In this document: piece after piece, positions 33,405-42,174 of the stretch | Position numbering within the stretch: the first letter of the stretch is position 1 | How the letters are laid out: each line of letters begins with the position of its first letter | Assembly (NCBI GenBank): GCA_902788505.1 | Contig: CADAKH010000006.1 | Location: 23,536 to 87,535 of the forward strand | Reading direction: 5' to 3' | Source of the DNA: Oscillospiraceae bacterium | Lineage (GTDB): Bacteria > Bacillota > Clostridia > Saccharofermentanales > Saccharofermentanaceae | DNA: 64,000 nucleotides | The notes under the pieces: generated by a model | Told to the model about the DNA's origin: nothing | Seen by the model: only the letters and a program-made list of their open reading frames with translations | Database searches by the model: none | Position numbers and translations under genes: made by a program

Positions 33405-33965
33405 ATGGGTAAGATAAATTGCAGTGACGATATGTTATTTGAAGAGACGATCTCTTCGAAAACTGTTTTCGAAGGTGTGGTCTTTGATGTTGCCGTCAAG
33501 GACATTATTACACCTGAAGGAAAGCGCAGCTCGCGTGAGATCGTTAAGCATCCCGGCGGAGCATGCATCCTTCCGGTTGATGACGAAGGCAACTGCTATC
33601 TTGTAAAGCAGTTCAGAAGTCCTTTCGAGAAGGTCATGCTCGAAGCACCTGCAGGCAAGCTCGAGAAGGATGAAGATCCGCTTCATTGTGTTTCGCGTGA
33701 GATAACGGAAGAGACCGGTTTTACTGCTTCCAACATTGAGTCTGTCGGATCGATCGCCGCAACCCCCGGTTACTGCAGTGAAGTTATTTCGCTTTACATC
33801 GGTACAGGTCTTGAATATAAGGGCGGCAACCCGGATCCCAACGAATATATTGCCACTGTGAAGATGCCTCTTGAACAGGCCATCAAGATGGCTGATGAAG
33901 GGAAGATCAATGATGCAAAGACATTGGTTTTGCTTTATAAAGCATCCAGGAGGTTTGGACTTTGA
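33405..33965 (+). CDS. Nudix hydrolase, ADP-ribose pyrophosphatase-like, 186 aa
   Basis: A complete Nudix box is present: G at GKLEKDE, then SREITEETGF, matching GX5EX7REUXEEXGU. A strand-rich N-terminal domain precedes it (KTVFEGVVFDV), as in ADP-ribose pyrophosphatases NudF/YqkG. The AAAPAGK-like segment EAPAGKLE and TPGYCSE downstream also fit that subfamily. The ATG at 33405 lies behind the RNase H stop; the in-frame 33369 start overlaps it. The stop overlaps the TTG start of ftsK. Confidence 0.88.
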   Translation: MGKINCSDDMLFEETISSKTVFEGVVFDVAVKDIITPEGKRSSREIVKHPGGACILPVDDEGNCYLVKQFRSPFEKVMLEAPAGKLEKDEDPLHCVSREITEETGFTASNIESVGSIAATPGYCSEVISLYIGTGLEYKGGNPDPNEYIATVKMPLEQAIKMADEGKINDAKTLVLLYKASRRFGL

Positions 33966-36900
33966 GCAGGGATACTTCACGCAAAGAAGCTGCGGGAATC
34001 GTACTGTTTTTCGTTGCGATAGCGATAATACTGATCTTCTATCTTCCCGTAACACTGACAGGAATTATCGGTGCTGCGGTAAAGAGCTTTTTCCTTGGAC
34101 TTATAGGTGTTGCTGCGTATGCGATACCTGTTTATATCCTGTATGTAGCACTCGATGTCTTTTTCGAGAAGAGACAGGGCGTATCGGGAATAAGAGTCAG
34201 AAGTATAATCCTTCTTCTCGTTTCGGTTTCTGCTCTTTTGGCTATGATCTCCATGGATATGGATTACTTTGAGGGCCTTTGCCTTAATTCTGAAGGTAAA
34301 ACATCAGCTCTTAAGGCTTTATCATTGTTGTGGGAATCAGGCACAGAGGCTGAACTTATCACTAATCCTTTGGCATCAGGCTCCGTACTTGCCGGCGGTG
34401 TTGTCGGAGGTTCTGTCGCCGTAGCGTTGTATGAAGTTACAGGTAAGGTTATCGGGATCCTTGCGATCGTAGTATTCCTTCTTACACAGATCCTTCTTGT
34501 ATTCAGAGTATCTCTCAAGGCTACAGCCAAAAAGACTGCACAGGCGATCGCCACTACTTCGGGCAAGGTCTACAACAGTGTTGTAAATCATAAGAGCCAG
34601 AAACAGAGAGAGACGAACTATCAGATATATTCCGGTAACGGCTACAGCAATAATGCTGTGCCTCAAAGACCTGTCCAGAGAAGACCTTCCGGAACAACAG
34701 TTATTACTTACGGTGATAACGGAATGATCTCTCCCAATTCACCTGTCGGTGGTTCTTCACCGTTTGTTCAGAGTGGTCCTGCCATGTCTTCTGAAAAGCA
34801 GGGACCTTTCATGACTAATATGCCGATCGACGGTTCTACTGGTTTCACGGATGTTGATAAGCTTACGGGCGGACAGATCCATGCAGTGGATCAGGATCCC
34901 GGAAAACTTGCCTATAACGAGAAAGAATACGATGTTTCACAAAGACCGGATGCTTCTGCAGATTTTGCATATACAACAGATCCTCTGAGCGTTCCGGGTT
35001 CTGCCAGAGTCAGGAAGGAGAGAAAGAAGCTCTCATTCCTTGAAAAAGGCGGTGATGATGATTTCTATGATCTCGATCCCTCAGCTAAAAAGGAACCGGA
35101 ATATGATGATACGGATACCGATATTTACAGCGGAACCGAGGATCCTTACGAGGTAAATGAGGATGCTGAAGGTTCCGGCTACGATTATTCCGAACCTGTC
35201 AGATCTGTAAGAGAGCCCAGGATCAAGCCTTCTATGTATGACAGGCTTACCGAAGGCGGAGAACAGCCTGCTCCGGCAGCTTATGCTCCTGTCTCTTCTG
35301 TTCCTGACAACAGCGGAATAACGATCAATGCCGGCAATGACAACACCGAAGGATACAGTAGGACTGAAGGAAGGATACTCAAGACTTCCTCAAGAGATAC
35401 TACAGTTCAACCTGCTCCCGGAATTGAATTTGCCGAAGAGACAAAGAAGCGTGAAGCCGATCTCCGTATCCAGAAAAGGAAACTCAGGAATTACAGACCT
35501 GCCCCCACTAATATTCTTGCTCCCGATATCAAGCAGAAGGCTGATGCTGATCTCGAAAGAAAGCTTAAGGAGAAGGCGCATAAACTTGAACAGGCTTTGA
35601 AGAGTTTCGGAATAAGCGCTGAAGTAATCAATATTACGCACGGACCTTCGATCACAAGATTTGAGCTGACTCTTGAGACAGGTACTAAAGTATCCCGTGT
35701 TACGGCACTTCAGGATGATATCATGCTTGCCATGGCAGCGATCTCTATCAGAATCGAAGCACCTATTCCGGGTAAGAGCGCAATCGGTGTTGAGATCCCT
35801 AATGATGCTCCGACTGCAGTACAGTTAAGAGGACTCGTTGAGACGAAGGAGTTCAAGGCTTCCACACCTTTGACGGTTGCATTGGGAAGAGATATTCCGG
35901 GCAGACCTATCTATTGTGATCTCGCCAAGATGCCACATCTCATGATCGCAGGATCTACAGGTTCAGGTAAGTCTGTATGTATCAACTCCATTCTTACGAG
36001 TATTCTCGTTCATTCTTCTCCTGAAGAGGTAAGAATGATCCTCGTTGACCCTAAGGTTGTTGAGCTTTCCGTTTATAACGGTGTACCGCATCTTATCATG
36101 CCGGTCATCACTGATCCAAAGAAAGCAGCAGGCGCTCTCAACTGGGCTGTTATCGAAATGCAGAGAAGATATAAGCTTTTCGAAGAGGGACAGGTAAGAG
36201 ATATCAAGGGCTTTAACGAGAAGTATAAGAACAATCCTGAAGTAGAGCATCTCCCGCTCGTTTTGTTTGTTATCGACGAGCTTGCAGAGCTCATGATGGT
36301 TGCTTCAAAAGAAGTAGAGACTTATATCTCAAGACTTGCGGCGCTCGCTAGAGCTGCAGGTATCCACCTGCTTATCGCAACACAGCGACCTTCCGTTGAC
36401 GTCATTACCGGTGTTATCAAGGCCAATATCGGTTCAAGGATCGCATTTGCCGTTACATCAGGTGTTGACTCGAAGACGATCCTTGACCATGTAGGTGCCG
36501 AAAAGCTTCTTGGTAAGGGCGATATGCTCTATGCTCCTATGAGCGCTCCGCAGCCTGTAAGAGGACAGGGCGCGTTCCTTAAGGATGAGGAAGTTGAAGC
36601 AGTCGTCGATTATCTTAAGAAACAGTACGGTTCTATGTACGATGAAGCTATCATCAAAGATATCGACAGAGTTACCGCAGGCGGTGAACAGGCTTCAGGT
36701 TCGGCATCAAACGGCGGTTCATCAGGCGGAAGTTCTGACGGTGATGATCTTTTCAATCAGGCTGTTCAGACCGTTATCGAGAACGGCAGCGCAAGCGTAT
36801 CCGTTCTTCAGAGAAGATTAGGTATCGGTTATCCGAGAGCCGCAAGACTCATAGATGAACTTGAGAAGGCTAAGGTCATCGGACCTTTTGAAGGAAGCAA

Positions 36901-36970
36901 GCCCAGAAAGATACTGATTACAGAGACTGAATGGCTTGAGATGCAGGCAAGGAACAGCAGCAATGATTGA
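33962..36970 (+). CDS. ftsK: DNA translocase FtsK/SpoIIIE, 1002 aa
   Basis: Four N-terminal membrane helices (about residues 10-185) anchor it at the septum. A long low-complexity linker (about 190-510) follows, then the RecA-like motor with Walker A GSTGSGKS (about residues 663-670) and Walker B VLFVIDELAELM, and a C-terminal gamma winged helix (about 925-995) after a Ser/Gly linker. It pumps chromosomal DNA during division or sporulation. The start is a TTG overlapping the Nudix stop, with AGGAGG eight bases upstream. The stop overlaps pncC by eight bases. Confidence 0.95.
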   Translation: MSRDTSRKEAAGIVLFFVAIAIILIFYLPVTLTGIIGAAVKSFFLGLIGVAAYAIPVYILYVALDVFFEKRQGVSGIRVRSIILLLVSVSALLAMISMDMDYFEGLCLNSEGKTSALKALSLLWESGTEAELITNPLASGSVLAGGVVGGSVAVALYEVTGKVIGILAIVVFLLTQILLVFRVSLKATAKKTAQAIATTSGKVYNSVVNHKSQKQRETNYQIYSGNGYSNNAVPQRPVQRRPSGTTVITYGDNGMISPNSPVGGSSPFVQSGPAMSSEKQGPFMTNMPIDGSTGFTDVDKLTGGQIHAVDQDPGKLAYNEKEYDVSQRPDASADFAYTTDPLSVPGSARVRKERKKLSFLEKGGDDDFYDLDPSAKKEPEYDDTDTDIYSGTEDPYEVNEDAEGSGYDYSEPVRSVREPRIKPSMYDRLTEGGEQPAPAAYAPVSSVPDNSGITINAGNDNTEGYSRTEGRILKTSSRDTTVQPAPGIEFAEETKKREADLRIQKRKLRNYRPAPTNILAPDIKQKADADLERKLKEKAHKLEQALKSFGISAEVINITHGPSITRFELTLETGTKVSRVTALQDDIMLAMAAISIRIEAPIPGKSAIGVEIPNDAPTAVQLRGLVETKEFKASTPLTVALGRDIPGRPIYCDLAKMPHLMIAGSTGSGKSVCINSILTSILVHSSPEEVRMILVDPKVVELSVYNGVPHLIMPVITDPKKAAGALNWAVIEMQRRYKLFEEGQVRDIKGFNEKYKNNPEVEHLPLVLFVIDELAELMMVASKEVETYISRLAALARAAGIHLLIATQRPSVDVITGVIKANIGSRIAFAVTSGVDSKTILDHVGAEKLLGKGDMLYAPMSAPQPVRGQGAFLKDEEVEAVVDYLKKQYGSMYDEAIIKDIDRVTAGGEQASGSASNGGSSGGSSDGDDLFNQAVQTVIENGSASVSVLQRRLGIGYPRAARLIDELEKAKVIGPFEGSKPRKILITETEWLEMQARNSSND

Positions 36971-37484
36971 TAAAACAAAAATTTTGAACAGTAAAGCATC
37001 AGCTCTTGTTGAGCTTTGTAAGAAAAAAGGTGTATCCGTCGGATTTGCAGAAAGCTTAACGGGTGGAATGATCTCATCTTCCGTTGTTAATATTCCCGGT
37101 GCCTCTGCTGTTTTTAAGGGTTCTGTTGTCTCTTACACAAATGAGATAAAAGAGAGAGTCTTGGGCGTATCTGAAGACATAATTACTGCCAATACTGAAG
37201 TGTCCGCTGAATGTGCTGAAGCTATGGCAATCGGTGCAGCAAGAGTGCTTGGTGTTGAGCTGGTTATTTCAGTTACTGGTATTGCCGGTCCCACAGGTGA
37301 GCTTCCGGGTAAACCTGTCGGTACTGTCTATATGGGATATTACTACGAAGGTCCTGATTTCTTCGGTGAATTGACAGGCTCAGTAAGGCTGAATCTCACA
37401 GGTGACAGGGATGCTATACGCACCGGTACAGTTTTGGCCGCATTAGACCTTGCCTCAAAGCTTGTAAAGGAAGGTAAAGCTTAA
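36963..37484 (+). CDS. pncC: CinA C-terminal-type nicotinamide-nucleotide amidohydrolase, 173 aa
   Basis: A stand-alone CinA C-terminal domain that would deamidate NMN to nicotinate mononucleotide in NAD recycling. The motifs GFAESLTGGM, YTNEIKERVLGV and SVTGIAGPTG are the family signature. The N-terminal competence-damage domain of full CinA is absent. The ATG at 36963 overlaps the end of ftsK by eight bases, and the stop directly abuts the GTG start of murJ, so the three genes are translated from one message. Confidence 0.88.
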   Translation: MIDKTKILNSKASALVELCKKKGVSVGFAESLTGGMISSSVVNIPGASAVFKGSVVSYTNEIKERVLGVSEDIITANTEVSAECAEAMAIGAARVLGVELVISVTGIAGPTGELPGKPVGTVYMGYYYEGPDFFGELTGSVRLNLTGDRDAIRTGTVLAALDLASKLVKEGKA

Positions 37485-39116
37485 GTGGCAGAAAATACGA
37501 CTGTGGAGAATAATCCTTCTGTAACCCCTCGTAAGAAAAAGGGGATGAGTTTTGCTTTATCGGCCATTATTGTCGGTTTTGGTGTAATACTGGTTAAGTT
37601 TTCAGGACTTATTCGCGATATCGTTGTGTCAATGAAGTTCTCGGATGTATATCGCGACAGTTATATTCTGGCTTTTAATATTCCTGATCTTTTCTATAAC
37701 CTTCTTGTCGGTGGTGCGATCTATTCAACTATTGCACCATATCTCAGTGCTCACCTGGCTATAGGCAAAGAGAAGGAAGCAATTAAGACTGTTAGCAAGT
37801 TTATTACTGCGGTTTGCTTAGTTATGCTCGTTTGCTGTACATTCGGTTCTCTGTTTTCTGAACCTTTGTATAATTTCTATGGACTTTTTCACAAGGAGAA
37901 TGCAGAAACGATCGCTCTCGCTGCCCAGGCATCCAAGTTGTTGTTCCCTCAGATTTTCTTTATTATGCTTGCAGCACTCTGCAATGGCATCCTGATTTCA
38001 TACAGAAAATTCACGATCACATCATTTGCACCGATTTTTTATAACGTCTTTGTAATTGCTGCTATTTTTGTTTTCGGTGGAAACTCACTTAAAAATCTTA
38101 TGTGGACAACAGGCGGAATACTTGTCGCATCAGTAATGTATTTCCTGTTTCAATACATATTGGGTTTTAAACAGACCAGGAAATTTAAACTGGATTTCCA
38201 TTTGGCTGACAGAGAGTTTGGTAAGCTGGTTTTACGTGCTGTGCCTATTCTGATTTCAGCATCTGTTATACAGATCAATACTGTTGTTCTTAACGGGTTT
38301 GCTTTGAAGTTTGATGCGGGAAGCGTATTCGGATTCAGAAATGCATCAACTATCTGGCAGATACCTTATTCTGTATTTGTCGTTGCAATAACGACTGTAA
38401 TGACTCCTGAACTGTCCGGTAATTACAAGTCCAAAGAATATGAAAAAGCTTCTGAACTTGTATCACACTCTATGAAGAGTGCATTGTTCATGACAATTCC
38501 TTCAGCTGCTTTTATTGCCGTATTGAATCTAGATGTTGTTAAGGCAATATACCAATGGTCCTCATCCTATACAGACCAGAATGCCCAGACGGCAGCCACA
38601 TTCCTTTTGGGATTCTGCAGTGCCATAGTTACTGCAACCGTTATTCATGTATTTAATCAGGCATTTTATGCCATCGGTAAGAATTGGTTCCCGCTAATTG
38701 CCGGAGCTATAGGTCTTTTTGTAAATCCGGTTGTTTGTTCCATCCTGATTTCGATGGGCGCAGGACCGTTATCTTTGTCCCTGGCTTATTCATTTACCAA
38801 TATATGCCAGATGATAATGCTGTCGATTGCATATTGCAGACAGAAGGAAATAGCACCTCACGGTATATTAAAATTCCTTCTCAAGAGTGCTGTATGTGTT
38901 GCGGTAATGACAGGCGTTGTTTACCTCGTAGACAGATTTTTCCCGGCTCATGGCGGCAAGATTACGCAGCTCGCTATCGTTGCGGTTAAGGGCGGAATAG
39001 CACTTGTTGTATACTTCGCAATGGCTTTGATCTTCCGTATGGAAGAAGCCACTTATTGGATCGCAAAGATCAAGCGTATGTTTAAGAAGGGCTCTTCGAA
39101 AAAGGCTGCTTCCTGA
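37485..39116 (+). CDS. murJ: Lipid II flippase MurJ, 543 aa
   Basis: A MATE/MOP-fold membrane protein with about fourteen helices and the MurJ features GLIRDIVVS-like start (SGLIRDIVVSMKFSD), FNIPDLFYNLLVGGA and NQAFYAIGKNWFP. It moves lipid II across the membrane for peptidoglycan synthesis. The start is GTG at 37485, adjacent to the pncC stop, with AAGGAAGG upstream. An L,D-transpeptidase-like lipoprotein gene follows 29 bases downstream, giving an envelope theme. Confidence 0.92.
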   Translation: MAENTTVENNPSVTPRKKKGMSFALSAIIVGFGVILVKFSGLIRDIVVSMKFSDVYRDSYILAFNIPDLFYNLLVGGAIYSTIAPYLSAHLAIGKEKEAIKTVSKFITAVCLVMLVCCTFGSLFSEPLYNFYGLFHKENAETIALAAQASKLLFPQIFFIMLAALCNGILISYRKFTITSFAPIFYNVFVIAAIFVFGGNSLKNLMWTTGGILVASVMYFLFQYILGFKQTRKFKLDFHLADREFGKLVLRAVPILISASVIQINTVVLNGFALKFDAGSVFGFRNASTIWQIPYSVFVVAITTVMTPELSGNYKSKEYEKASELVSHSMKSALFMTIPSAAFIAVLNLDVVKAIYQWSSSYTDQNAQTAATFLLGFCSAIVTATVIHVFNQAFYAIGKNWFPLIAGAIGLFVNPVVCSILISMGAGPLSLSLAYSFTNICQMIMLSIAYCRQKEIAPHGILKFLLKSAVCVAVMTGVVYLVDRFFPAHGGKITQLAIVAVKGGIALVVYFAMALIFRMEEATYWIAKIKRMFKKGSSKKAAS

Positions 39117-39145
39117 ATCTTGTGTCCTTTTAGGGAGATGCATCG

Positions 39146-40090
39146 GTGAATAAGTTAACTGCAAGACTAATAGCTGCAACAGTTGTGTTAAGTACTGTTT
39201 TCGGCATGACGTCGTGCAGGGGCGTTACGATTGAGACAATCATTGAGACGGACGTAAACATAAAGATATTAACCGTTGGTGATCACACGGAAGTTACGAC
39301 AGTTCCGGAGGAAACGACTATGGAAAGCACGAAGGAAACAACCATGGCAACGACAACGGAAACCACAGCCGGGACTTTAACTGAGACAGGACCGTCGGAA
39401 ACGGCTGAGACAGAGGAGGCTGAAGAGACAGTTTCAGAAGAGATTGAGTATGAGTCTATGTCTCCTCAATGGGTAACTGATCTTCCTCAGGCAAATGATG
39501 AAATCATAAGACAGTTAGTGATCGTTGCAGGTTATGGAATGGACAGCACTTCGGCTGCAGTTACCATGCATCAGCGTAACTCCGACGGCAACTGGGTCCA
39601 GATCCTTTCAACGCCCGGTAATGTTGGTTGGAACGGACTTTGCTATGATGAGGACCGCTATGAAGGATGCGGACAGACTCCTATTGGTATTTATCACTTT
39701 ACATGCGCATTCGGTATTGCTGAAGATCCTGGATGTTCGATGCCGTATATCCAGGTAGATGACGACATGTACTGGTCAGGCGACATGCGCGAAGGTATGC
39801 ATTATAACGAGATGGTCGATATCAACGATTATCCCGATCTTGATACATCAAACAGTGAGCATCTTATAGATTACGATTCCGCTTATCAATATTGTCTCAA
39901 TATAAGTTTTAATGAAGATGGTACACCCGGCAGAGGATCTGCGATATTCCTTCATTGCCCGGGTCAGAATTTTTACACGCTTGGCTGCGTGGCTGTACCG
40001 GAATACATCATGGTTCAGATCCTTCAGTGTGTTGAGCCTGACTGCGTAATAATCATAGATACAGTTGACAATCTGAACGCTGCTTTCTGA
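39146..40090 (+). CDS. L,D-transpeptidase-like lipoprotein, 314 aa
   Basis: A signal peptide with lipobox GMTSC (cysteine about residue 24) is followed by an extreme Thr/Glu-rich linker (about residues 50-105), then a YkuD-like domain. The catalytic pattern is FLHCPGQ...TLGCVAVP: a histidine followed about ten residues later by the GC of the L,D-transpeptidase cysteine. The family cross-links peptidoglycan by 3-3 bonds or anchors proteins. The GC is followed by V and the His-Cys gap is short, so it is a divergent member. It lies just behind murJ. Confidence 0.75.
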   Translation: MNKLTARLIAATVVLSTVFGMTSCRGVTIETIIETDVNIKILTVGDHTEVTTVPEETTMESTKETTMATTTETTAGTLTETGPSETAETEEAEETVSEEIEYESMSPQWVTDLPQANDEIIRQLVIVAGYGMDSTSAAVTMHQRNSDGNWVQILSTPGNVGWNGLCYDEDRYEGCGQTPIGIYHFTCAFGIAEDPGCSMPYIQVDDDMYWSGDMREGMHYNEMVDINDYPDLDTSNSEHLIDYDSAYQYCLNISFNEDGTPGRGSAIFLHCPGQNFYTLGCVAVPEYIMVQILQCVEPDCVIIIDTVDNLNAAF

Positions 40091-40114
40091 GAAATAATTC
40101 AATTTTGCATTTTA

Positions 40115-40152
40115 CGAAGCCTCATTTGCAACAAGTGAGGCTTCTTGTTGTT
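40115..40152 (+). terminator. Intrinsic terminator after the L,D-transpeptidase gene
   Basis: GAAGCCTCA pairs with TGAGGCTTC around an eleven-base loop and is followed by TTGTTGTTTG. Confidence 0.75.
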
Positions 40153-40209
40153 TGGGCGTATGCTCTCGACTCGGTTAAGACCGAGAAAGACATTGAAGAG
40201 ATAAACGAG

Positions 40210-40485
40210 ATGGTAAAACGTAATAAGCATGAGAAGATCGAGTTTATGCCGCTTAAGAAGAGAAAAGGCTGTAAGGTTTTGCTGGTGATCATTTTAGCCA
40301 TGACAGTGCTTAGTTCTTTGCTGATGGCGGCTCATGTTTATCTGGCAGACAGCAATATTGTTGCTCAGTATTCCGTATACTGTCTCAACGGCTTTGTGGT
40401 ATCTTCAGCCGCTTCTGTTTTTCTTCTTGCAGTGCTTGCCGTATATTTCGTGGTTTATTTTTCAAGACGCAGAAAGAACATCTGA
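40210..40485 (+). CDS. Small membrane protein, 91 aa, unknown
   Basis: Two hydrophobic helices (about residues 20-40 and 55-80) follow a basic N-terminus (KRNKHEK, LKKRKG), and the tail is FSRRRKNI. The open frame extends upstream to 40105, but that part crosses the terminator hairpin, so I start at the ATG at 40210; AAGAGA upstream is a weak site. There are no motifs. It may be a real small protein or a chance frame with a hydrophobic bias. Confidence 0.4.
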   Translation: MVKRNKHEKIEFMPLKKRKGCKVLLVIILAMTVLSSLLMAAHVYLADSNIVAQYSVYCLNGFVVSSAASVFLLAVLAVYFVVYFSRRRKNI

Positions 40486-40579
40486 ATTGCCTTATTATTC
40501 TTTCTTTTGATTGCGAAAAGACTGGCGGTGTTTCTTTATAATCAGGACATCGTCAGATCGTAACGGAGGATATGGAATC

Positions 40580-41047
40580 ATGTGTTTGATATGTGACCGC
40601 ATTGAGATGATAAAGAACGGAACCAATCCGTATTTTGTAAAAGAACTTGAGACCGGATATGTTGTTATCGGTGATAACCAGCATTTCTACGGCTATTCAC
40701 TATTTCTGTATAAGAATCACGATTACACAGAGCTATTCCAGCTTGATATGGAAGAGCGCACAAAGTTCATGCAGGAGATGTCCATGGTCGCTGAGGCGAC
40801 GGCTAAGGCATTTGCTCCGGAGAAGATGAACTATGAACTTCTCGGCATGGGAGACGCACATCTTCACTGGCATCTTTATCCCAGACGTAAAGGTGATATC
40901 GGCAATTACGGACATAACGGTGTGGGTCCTGTGTGGAGCATGCCATTTTCTGAGATCTATGCCGATGAGAACCGTCCTTCAAAAGAAGAGCTTGATATGA
41001 TGAAATCAAAATTGCTTACAAAATTGGAACAATTACTTAACCAATGA
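40580..41047 (+). CDS. HIT-family nucleotide hydrolase, 155 aa
   Basis: The histidine triad HLHWHLYPR near residues 97-105 identifies the HIT superfamily, whose members hydrolyse nucleotide phosphoramidates or dinucleoside polyphosphates. The CLICDRI start resembles the zinc-binding or structural CxxC of some HIT proteins. GGAGGA precedes the ATG at 40580; the longer in-frame start at 40511 is upstream of this site. It is a single gene between two short gaps. Confidence 0.85.
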   Translation: MCLICDRIEMIKNGTNPYFVKELETGYVVIGDNQHFYGYSLFLYKNHDYTELFQLDMEERTKFMQEMSMVAEATAKAFAPEKMNYELLGMGDAHLHWHLYPRRKGDIGNYGHNGVGPVWSMPFSEIYADENRPSKEELDMMKSKLLTKLEQLLNQ

Positions 41048-41059
41048 AAATCAAGCCAT

Positions 41060-41068
41060 TGTTATAAT
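41060..41068 (+). promoter_or_regulatory. Extended -10 of the VanX-like gene
   Basis: TGTTATAAT, 21 bases before the ATG at 41089, with CATGGAGGCAG as ribosome site. No convincing -35. Confidence 0.5.
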
Positions 41069-41088
41069 AGATCCATGGAGGCAGTTTT

Positions 41089-41754
41089 ATGGAAACAGAC
41101 TATAAAAGCAAAGTAACAATGGATCCTTCAGGCTTTGTACTGCTTGCAGATTATGTTCCTTCGATAGTACAGGAAATAAGATATTATTCCACTTATAATT
41201 TCATCGGCGATAAGATCGACGGATATGAACAGCCTTGCGCGATAATTACCAAAGAGGCGGCAAGAGCGCTTAAGACGGTAAGCAACGAGCTTAATGTCCA
41301 GGGCTACAGGATGAAAGTGTTTGACTGTTACAGGCCTCAATGTGCCGTAAAGCATTTCGTCATGTGGGGTATAGAAGATAACGACATCCGCATGAAGGAC
41401 TATTTTTATCCTGATCTCGTAAAGCAGGAACTTTTCTCCAAAGGTTATGTCGCGTCCAAGTCTTCGCACAGCAGGGGAAGCACTATAGACCTTACGCTGC
41501 TTGACATGAAGACCGGTAAGGAAGTCGACATGGGAAGTCCTTTCGACATGTTCAGCGAGGTGTCCCATCCTGATTACAGGGGTATTACCGATGAGCAGTA
41601 TAACAACAGGATGATCTTAAGAAATTGTATGCTCAGGAATGGTTTTGAACCAATCGACTGTGAGTGGTGGCATTTTACCCTTAAAGATGAGCCGTATCCG
41701 GATACTTATTTTGAATTTCCGGTATCAGCTGATTACTTATTAAAGGGGAGATAG
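41089..41754 (+). CDS. D-Ala-D-Ala dipeptidase, VanX/DdpX-like (peptidase M15D), 221 aa
   Basis: The zinc and catalytic pattern of VanX-type peptidases is visible: FDCYRPQ, SSHSRGSTIDLTLLD (His and Asp ligands, with the SxHxxGxAxD shape), then the catalytic Glu and third ligand in CEWWHFTL. These enzymes cleave free D-Ala-D-Ala. There is no signal peptide, so it should be cytoplasmic. No vanH, vanA, vanR or vanS genes are visible nearby, so it is more likely a housekeeping or nutritional D-Ala-D-Ala dipeptidase than a resistance gene. Confidence 0.87.
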   Translation: METDYKSKVTMDPSGFVLLADYVPSIVQEIRYYSTYNFIGDKIDGYEQPCAIITKEAARALKTVSNELNVQGYRMKVFDCYRPQCAVKHFVMWGIEDNDIRMKDYFYPDLVKQELFSKGYVASKSSHSRGSTIDLTLLDMKTGKEVDMGSPFDMFSEVSHPDYRGITDEQYNNRMILRNCMLRNGFEPIDCEWWHFTLKDEPYPDTYFEFPVSADYLLKGR

Positions 41755-41771
41755 TTTGTTAATACTTTGTT

Positions 41772-41801
41772 TTGAAAGTTAAAAAAATATTGTGATATAC
41801 T
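41772..41801 (+). promoter_or_regulatory. Promoter of the STAS-SpoIIE operon
   Basis: TTGAAA (41772-41777), an 18-base spacer and TATACT (41796-41801) with an extended TGA. The AAGGAGG site follows at about 41838. Confidence 0.75.
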
Positions 41802-41850
41802 GAACCATATAAATCAAATAAGCCTGTGTGCTGAACAAGGAGGTATTCAA

Positions 41851-42150
41851 ATGCTGAATATCAACAAGACGATCACAAACGGTAAAGCTGTTTTCGCATT
41901 GGAAGGAAGACTTGATACAAATACTTCTGTAGAGCTTGATGCAGCGCTCAGTCCCGTACTCGACACTATTAATGAATTGGTATTTGACCTTAGTGCTCTT
42001 GAGTATATTTCTTCTGCAGGACTCAGAGTTCTCCTTGCTACTCACAAGAGTCTTTCCAAGAAGGGCGGGATGAAGGTTACCAACGTTAATGAGATGATCA
42101 TGGAGATCTTTGAAGTAACCGGATTCTCAGACATTTTAACTATCGAGTAA
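41851..42150 (+). CDS. STAS-domain anti-sigma factor antagonist, 99 aa
   Basis: A single STAS domain (SpoIIAA/RsbV type) with the phospho-acceptor region LEYISSAGLRVLL. In partner switching the unphosphorylated form binds an anti-sigma kinase and is reset by phosphorylation of this serine. It begins behind a strong AAGGAGG site. The SpoIIE-type phosphatase/kinase gene follows 24 bases later, so the switch partners are encoded together. The output sigma factor or other target is not in the window. Confidence 0.9.
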   Translation: MLNINKTITNGKAVFALEGRLDTNTSVELDAALSPVLDTINELVFDLSALEYISSAGLRVLLATHKSLSKKGGMKVTNVNEMIMEIFEVTGFSDILTIE

Positions 42151-42174
42151 TTTCATCTTTGAGGCCACGCGTTT

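Noticed and set aside
33435..34055. 206-codon minus-strand frame
   Set aside because: It is antisense to the Nudix hydrolase and the start of ftsK, both certain genes.
41089..41754. Vancomycin resistance locus
   Set aside because: There is a VanX-like enzyme only; no vanH, ligase or two-component genes lie nearby.
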